Source: Hysterangium stoloniferum (taxonomy: Eukaryota; Basidiomycota; Agaricomycetes; Hysterangiales; Hysterangiaceae). Taken from it: 64,000 nt of DNA. The notes below the pieces were generated by a model that made no database searches, had not been told where the DNA came from, and saw nothing but the letters and a program-made list of their open reading frames with translations. This document shows positions 57,046 to 64,000 of this stretch, one piece after another (the first letter of the stretch is position 1; each line of letters starts with the position of its first letter). The position numbers were made by a program, and so were the translations under genes. The stretch covers positions 4,030,001 through 4,094,000 of the forward strand of contig WHVD01000001.1 of the NCBI GenBank assembly GCA_015178975.1, given 5' to 3'.

Positions 57046-57481
57046 TGTAAGCCTGGTGCCCCAGTCTTACGCTGTCACTCATTGTTCCCGTTATGTGTTC
57101 ACTCCTTGTTATGTGTTCACTCCTTGTTATGTGTTCACTCCTTGTTATGTGTTCACTCCTTGTTATGTGTTCACTCCTTGTTATGTGTTCACTCCTTGTT
57201 ATGTGTTCACTCCTTGTTATGTGTTCACTCCTTGTTATGTGTTCACTCCTTGTTATGTGTTCACTCCTTGTTATGTGTTCACTCCTTGTTATGTGTTCAC
57301 TCCTTGTTATGTGTTCACTCCTTGTTATGTGTTCACCCTTTGTTTCTTGTTTCCTTTGTTCCACTCCTTTTGTTCTGGCATGTGACCACATCATACATGT
57401 ATATAGCCTAGGTAGTTTTATCTTTCTTTCCTTACCATACACTGTAACCTCCTGTATCCCATCTCAGTTCTAGACAATACA
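57046..57481 (+). mobile_element. LTR-like repeat E, copy 1, with expanded 18-mer array
   Basis: TGTAAGCCTGGTG ... CTAGACAATACA, 436 bp. Matches 59143-59362 throughout; the identity continues past the end (CCATGGTCCTGTCAACT ... GACAA-GGGATTCC to about 57539). Contains about 14 units of TTATGTGTTCACTCCTTG (about 57091-57335) where copy 2 has two. Confidence 0.8.
57091..57335. repeat. 18-bp minisatellite
   Basis: About 14 almost identical units TTATGTGTTCACTCCTTG. All frames are open through it, so the ORFs here are artefacts. Confidence 0.95.
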
Positions 57482-58034
57482 CCATGGTCCTGTCAACTGT
57501 TGTGACCACCAGTGATCTCATTGACAACGGGATTCCACTTTTTTTTTTGACACTGGCCATTCTTTTATTTTACTCTGCATTCTGGATGACACCGCTGTAC
57601 CTCAGTTCACTCGTCAGACTGCCCACTCTCATTCCTCAGTGCTCCACACTCCCTTGTCCCTTCCTAAGAGACATCAGCCCCTGTTGGCACCCACACTTCC
57701 ACAATTAGATGACAATGACGACTGTGACACATCAACCTCGTCCCATACACAATAGCATATACGTGCCACTGCACACCCTCGCACCCTTGCATGCACACAC
57801 ATCCGTGCTGCTGCACCGCTGCACACCCTGCACACATACGTGCACCCATGCACGCCGCCACACCATCGTCAAGTGCCCCTACACTCGTGCACATGCACTG
57901 CCAACCTGAAATGGAAATTGGAGGTGCTGGAAGGTCCTACTGATGCGGGTTGGACCATGCATATCAGTCACACCTGCTCTGGAGATCCCATCCAAGGTGT
58001 ATCCCCTGGCCCCGATTTTGTCACCCCTGGAATG
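57482..58034. other. Internal part of element E
   Basis: Starts CCATGGTCCTGTCAACT like the region after copy 2; an ATG at 57484 opens MVLSTVVTTSDLIDNGIP, which is disrupted soon after. 57760-57900 is a run of GCACACC/TGCACCC repeats. No protein domain recognised. Confidence 0.5.
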
Positions 58035-58831
58035 TGTTAGGATACGTACAGGGCGGGTCTCTGGAGAAACCCATGGAATATCTGGTAGGACTTGGCTTCA
58101 GCTTATAGGCTGCACCCTCGCTAGATCGTGTCGTCCAATTTCAGACAGGTGGACGGGAATCCCGGGGAGTCTGGGCAGGGGTCATGGGTTGTGAGTCGTA
58201 GGTTGGAGGTTGTGGGTTGTGAGTCGAGATTGGTGAGAGAGATAGATGCGCCGGAGCCCGTGGGCTCCGACTAGTGCAAGTGGTGTGAATCAAGTAGGGT
58301 TTTAGAGTGGAAAATGTATTAGATTACTGGGGGGAATCTAAGCCGATTTTCTGACTGGATTGTATGTACAACATCTGCCAGTTTAAATAGACCGTGGAGC
58401 GAATGTCATACTGAATCCAGTAATAATGAAACAAAATGAGCAAAACATGAAGTGGGAATAGTAAACACCAAATTGGTGTTAGGAACGGGATGGAACAGAG
58501 TGGAGTCTAAATAGTGACAAATCATAAACCATAACGGGAAACGGAGTGGAGGCAGAGTCCAAATTGTGACAGGTCATTTGACTAAAATGGGAACGGGGCT
58601 CTGTTAGAGAGGTGATGGGTTTTCTGAGTGGGGTCTGGTGACTGAGGTGTGGGATGAGGTCAGAAATAGACAGAGACGGAGTCCAGTGAGTATTCCGGTG
58701 ACTGAAACACAACGTAACGAAGACGAACGTAGACGAGTCTGATGTATGGAGTCTGGTGGGAATTCCGGTGAACTGATAATGGGTGCATATAAGTTGGTGC
58801 CCGGAGTCCAGCAGGATTTCCGGTTGTAACA
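58035..58831 (-). mobile_element. Solo LTR, family A (TSD GAATG)
   Basis: 797 bp, TGTTAGGATA ... CCGGTTGTAACA, with perfect GAATG at 58030-58034 and 58832-58836. Stem-loop at 58094-58116. Collinear with 17130-17939. Confidence 0.92.
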
Positions 58832-59142
58832 GAATGCCTATCATCACAATAGAGAACACTTGGGTGTCATTTTGCTGGATGCCGATGCCTCTCCCACATT
58901 ACTGGGATGACAACACAGACTTGGATGCACCTCACTGGCCTCACTAGTGCCAATGTGACTGCAAATCAGTTTTTTTATATGTTATCTCACCTTTTAATTG
59001 CTGTGTCAAATTTCTGTCACTGTGACATGTTGTACTATTGGAACGGGGTTTACAAACTCTGCTGCCTGAAGCTCCACATTGACAAAGGACATCCAACAGG
59101 GTGAAATTTGGGGTAGTGGGTTGGTTTTTGTGTGGGGAGGGG

Positions 59143-59362
59143 TGTAAGCCTGGTGTCCCAGTCTTACGCTTTCACTCATTGTTCCTGTTATGTGTTCACT
59201 CCTTGTTATGTGTTCACCCTTTGTTTCTTGTTTCCTTTGTTCCACTCCTTTTGTTCTGGCACGTGACCACATCATACATGTATATAGCCTAGGTAGTTTT
59301 CTCTCTCTTTCCTTACTGTACACTGTAGCCTCCTGTATCCCATCTCAGTTCTAGACAATACA
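59143..59362 (+). mobile_element. LTR-like repeat E, copy 2
   Basis: 220 bp, TGTAAGCCTGGTG ... CTAGACAATACA. Shorter than copy 1 by 216 bp, exactly twelve 18-bp units. Same 3' continuation (CCATGGTCCTGTCAACT). 58837-59142 between the LTRs shows no gene. Confidence 0.8.
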
Positions 59363-60229
59363 CCATGGTCCTGTCAACTCATGTGACCACCAGTGATCTC
59401 ATTGACAATGGGATTCCAGAGGGCCTAATTCAATGGACATTTAATGGTATGCCTGTTATCACTCTCATTTCAATACATTGGCTTCTTAGCTGGGTACCAA
59501 TTTTATTTATTAGCGTTTAACATTAAAGCTGTAGTTTATTTATCATAAATTTGGGGGTGGGCTGTCTTTGTGAAGCCAGCTATTGGAGTGATGCCTCTCC
59601 CTTTGATTTCTAAGCCCAAAGTTTTTGTAAGTCTGAAGAATGAGGTCTTGGTCCAATGTGGGTAACATAGACTGATCTCACTGGTAATGATCAAAAAACT
59701 TATTCGACAACTAGATCTGAAGAGGAGGAGCATACTGGGGAGAGTGAATTATTATGTATCTTAACCTTCCTTGAGCAACCTCAAAATGTTTTATAGCACT
59801 ACTCTAACCAAAGAATAACGTAAGTTGTCTCACTTGGTTCACCACTATTTCCCTCCCCATCCAACATCCAATTAAAGCTACCTGCATTAATTGGACATTT
59901 TATGGAGAGTAAAATACAAGCAAACCAACTTGCACAAACAAGCAAACTTGGTCCCTTGGTGCTGAAAAATGAGACCAGGAGTGATAGATATATGTAAATG
60001 ACAATCACTGATTTTTATTCATCAGAACACCTGAATCTGTGCTGTGATCCACTACATACATCTCTTTCCACATTGAGTTTCAGGAATCTAAACAGTCAAT
60101 AATGTATGTCTCTTTGCCTCGTTCAAATCCTGAAACCGCTGCATGTGGTTTTCACCAAATTCACCATGTGCCAGCTCATATGAAGTTTGCAGCTCATTAT
60201 GTGCACATGTACATGCCACCACACCAGAA
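59363..60229. other. Non-coding interval
   Basis: Starts as the leader of element E (MVLSTHVTTSDLIDNGIPEG frame, then lost). The rest is AT-rich without a protein-like frame. Confidence 0.5.
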
Positions 60230-61560
60230 CTACTCAAGCATAATGTCCAGATTATCAACCTCTAGTGAATGATCATTCACCCAGCCATCAATTTTTCCCT
60301 TGCCATGTGTGATTTCCAACACATTAGTTGGGAGAATGACTTCATTGGGACTACTTTGAAATATTGCAATCATGACAGTGAAACCTTTGTCATTGGGTAC
60401 AACCCTGTACACATGTGGAACTGTCTCTGAGGCATGACTGGGGATGAGGCAGCCTTGGTAAAGTGATAAATAATCCCCCCTGAGATGCTCTGATTGTTTT
60501 AGAAAACCCTTGACTAACACTATTAGCTTTGATTTAACAATGGTCAGAAATGTTGCCATTCTAGTGCAAGCCTTGGTAGTGTTGTTCAATGGACACTTGT
60601 TTGCCATGTGACCAGGGATGCTGCACCAAAGGCAGAGGTCATTGTCCTTTCATCTCTGTCTTTCCTCAGGTGTTAGCTTACTGTCTGGGCCAATCTTTGA
60701 GCTCAAATAATCTTTGGGCTGGGCTGTGGAGGTGCCAGTGTTGTTGCTAGAGGTTCCAGCATTGTAGAAGTCAAGTCAGTCCTGTTTTTCTTCTTAGACT
60801 TCTTTGAGGAGTGATCACCAGTGTTGGTGGTATTGCCAATTGATGTGGATGCTGGTTTGCTGTCTTGGGTGCCTTTTGTCAAGCAGTCTGAGGATGTTTC
60901 ATGATTGATCTCAGCATGCTGCTCCCAATAATGAGCATCACATTGCTGAGCCTTGATGTGCATATCAATGAGTCAATGAGAGTAGTCACCTTGCTGTCAC
61001 CTTGACAGATATCCTCTTTAAGACAAGATGGAAGGCTGGAGTAGAACCTATGGCCTAGGGCAGAATCACCCCAATTGACAAGAGTGACTAGGGAGTTAAA
61101 CTGGACAATGTATTCAGTGATCCACTGGCTGTCCTTCATCCTAATGTTGGCTAGGATAACTTTGGCATCACCAATAGCATATTGAGGCCCAAATTTAAGC
61201 CTGAGCTTTGCAATGAATGATGAGTAGTTGTTGAGCCAGCCAGGTTGATAATCCTCAAGGTTGTTGAGTGCAGGTTCAAACCAATTCATGGTGGTGCCTT
61301 GAAGAAATGATAAGGTGAATATAACCTTGCTTCTGTAAGTGGAAAATTCATCAGGGTGGTCATTGAAGTTCAAATTGCATTGCATAAGGAATGGTCACAA
61401 TTTTTTAGTGTCAGTTCCATGAAAAATGTCAGGTTCTTTAACCTTGGCACACCAGGCAGACTTCCTGCAATTGTTTTCAAGGAAGGTGGTGAGCCCTTTG
61501 AGTGCTGTTCTGAGACTAGGTTCAGATATGGAACTGTGAGATGCACCTGCTGAGCTATTG
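60230..61560 (-). pseudogene. Ty3/Gypsy Gag, broken
   Basis: Minus-strand reading: about 61440-61386 gives KEPDIFHGTDTKKL, then an in-frame TGA, then PFLMQCNLNFNDHPDEFSTYRSKVIFTL. The Retrotrans_gag domain continues from 61385 (FLQGTTMNWFEPALNN, FIAKLRLKFGPQYAIGDAK, WITEYIVQFNSL, GDSALGHRFYSSLP). 60963-60703 is a polar linker (KKSKKKNRTD). 60652-60593 encodes a CCHC zinc knuckle, CLWCSIPGHMANKC, which binds the element's RNA. Frame changes separate the linker and the following 60607-60230 block. The protein packaged retrotransposon RNA; it cannot be made intact here. No pol follows. Confidence 0.85.
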
Positions 61561-62159
61561 TGTTAGGATCCCATCATTTTGGACCCCCCATGACCTGTTT
61601 TAGACTCAAAACCCACTGTCAACTCACTGTCAGAACCCCAACCCTAAGTATCACCACTTGTGGCATCCTGACACATGTTTTGTTATAGTATTTAGCTTTC
61701 CATTTCATCTCCATCCCATTCACTCCCCTGTCACCTTCTCCCTTTACATGTCTTACTTGTCACCTCAGACCCATTTAGCATTGTGTAATACTTCACATTT
61801 AGTCTCCCTGCCTTGTCATCAACTTCTCATGATCCATTTCACTCTTCACTTCCTTGATTGCCCCCCCAGTCATCCATCTCATTGTAGTATAAATCTTTCT
61901 CATGTATGCTACACTTCTTTAGTTCAAAAATTGACTCAGCTTACCCCCTATTAGTTCTCAGTCCCTTTCCTCCCTTCTTAATACCTTCAAAGACATTTTT
62001 GGCAGGCTGTGAACTCTTACCTTATGACTCTTAGTATTTTGGTCCCCCAGCCAATTGAGCTAAGTGTTGAACTTCATCTATATTGTACTATCCACTATGT
62101 TTATAGAGTTGGATCTCTGACTTAGAGCTCTTCTTCACCTTTTAGCTTAGATCTTAACA
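61561..62159 (+). mobile_element. LTR family D, + copy
   Basis: TGTTAGGATCCC ... TTAGATCTTAACA, directly next to the Gypsy gag remnant. Shares most of its length with 63410-63974 but lacks part of the 3' region with the stem-loop. No clean target-site duplication. Confidence 0.7.
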
Positions 62160-63289
62160 CAATGATAGAGATTGTACTAATTGGGAGGTCCAACTCTATA
62201 AAATGGGTGGAGCTTGGCTTCAACTTACAGTATGTGTTGCACCCTCATATGTATGAACTGTTAAGGTGCTCTGGTATTTCAGATAGAGTGGATAGTACAA
62301 TAAGAACTCAATACAACACTAAGCTCACTCAACTGGAGGGCTGAAATGCTAAGAATCATAGGGGAAAGAGTTCCAGCTTGCTGGTAACACCTTCAAGGAT
62401 ATTAGAGAGGGAGTAAGGTGGCTGAAGACTAAATGGGGGTAATCTAAGTCAATATTAGAACTGGAGAGTGGTAGCATAGATGGTAGGAACTTTATACAAA
62501 GGTATAATAGATGATCAGAAGGCCAATCAGAAAGCAAGAAGTAGTGGTGGGTCAAGGGAAGCACAGGAAGGAGAGGGATCAGATTGGAACTAAATACAAT
62601 GTAGCAAAAGTATTCTAAAGGTTATGAGGTGGCAAATAACATTTACATGTAGAATGGGTGACAGGAGGGCATCAGGACAGAGATGTGACAGGATGACAAA
62701 AAGGGAAAGCCATAGTGAACCAAGTGTCAGGGGTACTGATAGTGGGACACTGGAGTGTGGGGAAGGTAAAACAAGCTTGTGGGAGGCTGAATGACTGGGA
62801 TCCTAACAGTCATGGGGATAAGAGTTGCAGCTGGCTGATGACATTTTCAAGAGTATTAGGAGCATGCAAAGGGGCTTAAACACAAAAGGGGTAATCTAAG
62901 TTGATATTAGAACTGAAGAACTATAGCATACATGATAGGGTTTTTATACAAAAGTATAATGGATAATTGGAAGGCCAATCAAGGAAGTGGGAAGTTGTGA
63001 TGGGTTAAAGGAAGTGGAAAAAGGATCAAGGATCAAACTAAGACTAAATGTGATGAGACACAAGTATTCTAAAGGTTGTGATGGCAAATAAAACATACAA
63101 ATTGAATGGGTGATGGGAGAGCATCAGGACAGAGACAGGATGGGATGACTAAAAAGGAAATCTACAGAGAAACATGTGTCAGGGCACCACTGGTGGTGAC
63201 ACTGTGGTCAGGGATACTAATAGTAGGGTACTGGAGAGTTATGAGGGTAAAACCAAGTTGCAGGGATCTGAAATGATAGGATCCTAACA
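62160..63289 (-). repeat. LTR family D fragments in inverse orientation
   Basis: Two minus-strand pieces, 62160-62808 and 62809-63289, each ending GGATCCTAACA. The second restarts at a point matching 62353 of the first, so one copy probably inserted into another. The stem-loop is at 62216-62243 in the first. Confidence 0.65.
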
Positions 63290-64000
63290 CATCTGCTCTA
63301 CATGTACACATCATTTGTCACCTCAACCCCTTTTTAGTATTCTAATATTACCTTGCATTTAGTTCCTATTGTCCCTCCATTCTGTCAATTGCTTCTTTTG
63401 ATTCATTTGGGTTAGGATCCTATGATCTCAGACCCCCACAACTTAGTTTTACCCTCATAGCCCTCTGGCACCCCACTATCAGTATCCCCAACCTCAGTGT
63501 CACTGCCTGCAGTGCCCTGACACCTGTCCCTCTGCAAATTGCCCTTTTTCCCACTTCCTTTGACCTGTCATGACTTCTCACTTCCTTGATTGGCCTTCCA
63601 ATCATCTGTCATACATTTGTATAAAATCCCCCTCATGTATGCAACAGTTCTCCAGTTTGGATATTGACTTAGATTACTCTTCTCTTAATACTTCTCTACA
63701 TTGGCAAGCTGTGACTCTTACCCACATGACTCTTAGTATTTTGGCCCTCTGGTTGATTGAGCTAAGTGTTTACTTTAGTTTCTATTGTGCTATCTGCTCT
63801 GTTTGAAATACCAGAGCACCTTAACAGTTTGTGCAAGGGCAAAATACATACAGTAAGTTGAAGCCAACCTCCACTTGTTTTATAGAGTTGGACCTCCCAA
63901 CTAGTATGATTTCTATTGTCAGTGCTCTGACATACAGTAGATACCCTTTGCCCCCTTGACCTTAGATCTTAACAATTTGCCTTCTTACCTCCATGATTGG
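63290..64000 (+). repeat. LTR family D, + copy split by 63410-63974
   Basis: 63290-63409 and from 63975 on resemble the middle of the D copy at 61561 (CACCTCA-CCC-TTTAG, CTTCCTTGATTG-like end) and join across the solo LTR below. It runs out of the window. Confidence 0.6.
63410..63974 (+). mobile_element. Solo LTR, family D (TSD ATTTG)
   Basis: 565 bp starting GGTTAGGATCC (the usual first T is G) and ending TTAGATCTTAACA, with perfect ATTTG at 63405-63409 and 63975-63979. TATA-like GTATAAAAT at about 63619 and the stem-loop at 63847-63865, 109 bp before the LTR end. Confidence 0.85.

Overview
This window is nuclear DNA of a filamentous basidiomycete, most likely Agaricomycetes. The single-copy genes contain many short GT-AG introns (mostly 46-65 nt) and encode eukaryotic housekeeping proteins. 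The repeats are Ty1/Copia and Ty3/Gypsy (chromodomain) retroelements, a Tnp2/CACTA-type transposon and a Tc1 element. Nothing looks bacterial or viral, and the sequence alone does not fix the species.

Layout. 1-8.2 kb: a decayed multi-copy coding region, tandem repeats, a broken Tnp2 (CACTA) transposase gene and the first copy of a 1-kb duplicated segment. 8.2-25.2 kb: a nest of retroelements. Two minus-strand Copia skeletons are interrupted by LTRs of at least three families (called A, B and C here), by two small terminal-inverted-repeat elements and by minisatellites, one of them a roughly 1-kb array of a 10-bp unit. Most of the LTRs are solo copies whose 5-bp target-site duplications can be read directly. 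25.2-36 kb: a Tc1 element with long inverted repeats, proline-rich gag-like reading frames, an intact 739-residue chromovirus pol fragment and non-coding tandem repeats. 36.1-37.3 kb: the second copy of the 1-kb segment.

38.6-54.1 kb is a gene island: a single-pass membrane protein (-), the U2AF small subunit (+), ALG14 (+), an 18-exon membrane-anchored amidohydrolase of the carbohydrate-esterase-9 type (+), a DUF4188/af470-like monooxygenase (-) and the nucleotide-excision-repair subunit Rad10/ERCC1 (+). All six could be assembled exon by exon into open frames. They serve unrelated processes (splicing, N-glycosylation, metabolism, DNA repair) and do not form a cluster. 55-64 kb returns to repeats: a non-autonomous CACTA-like element, a pair of LTR-E copies differing by exactly twelve 18-bp units, a family A solo LTR, a broken Gypsy gag and a mosaic of family D LTRs.

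The most interesting signal is a short conserved stem-loop found in ten LTR copies from otherwise dissimilar families A, B, C and D. Where a TATA-like box is visible (families A, B and D), the stem-loop lies downstream of it and close to the LTR 3' end. One stem base pair changes in a compensatory way in family D.
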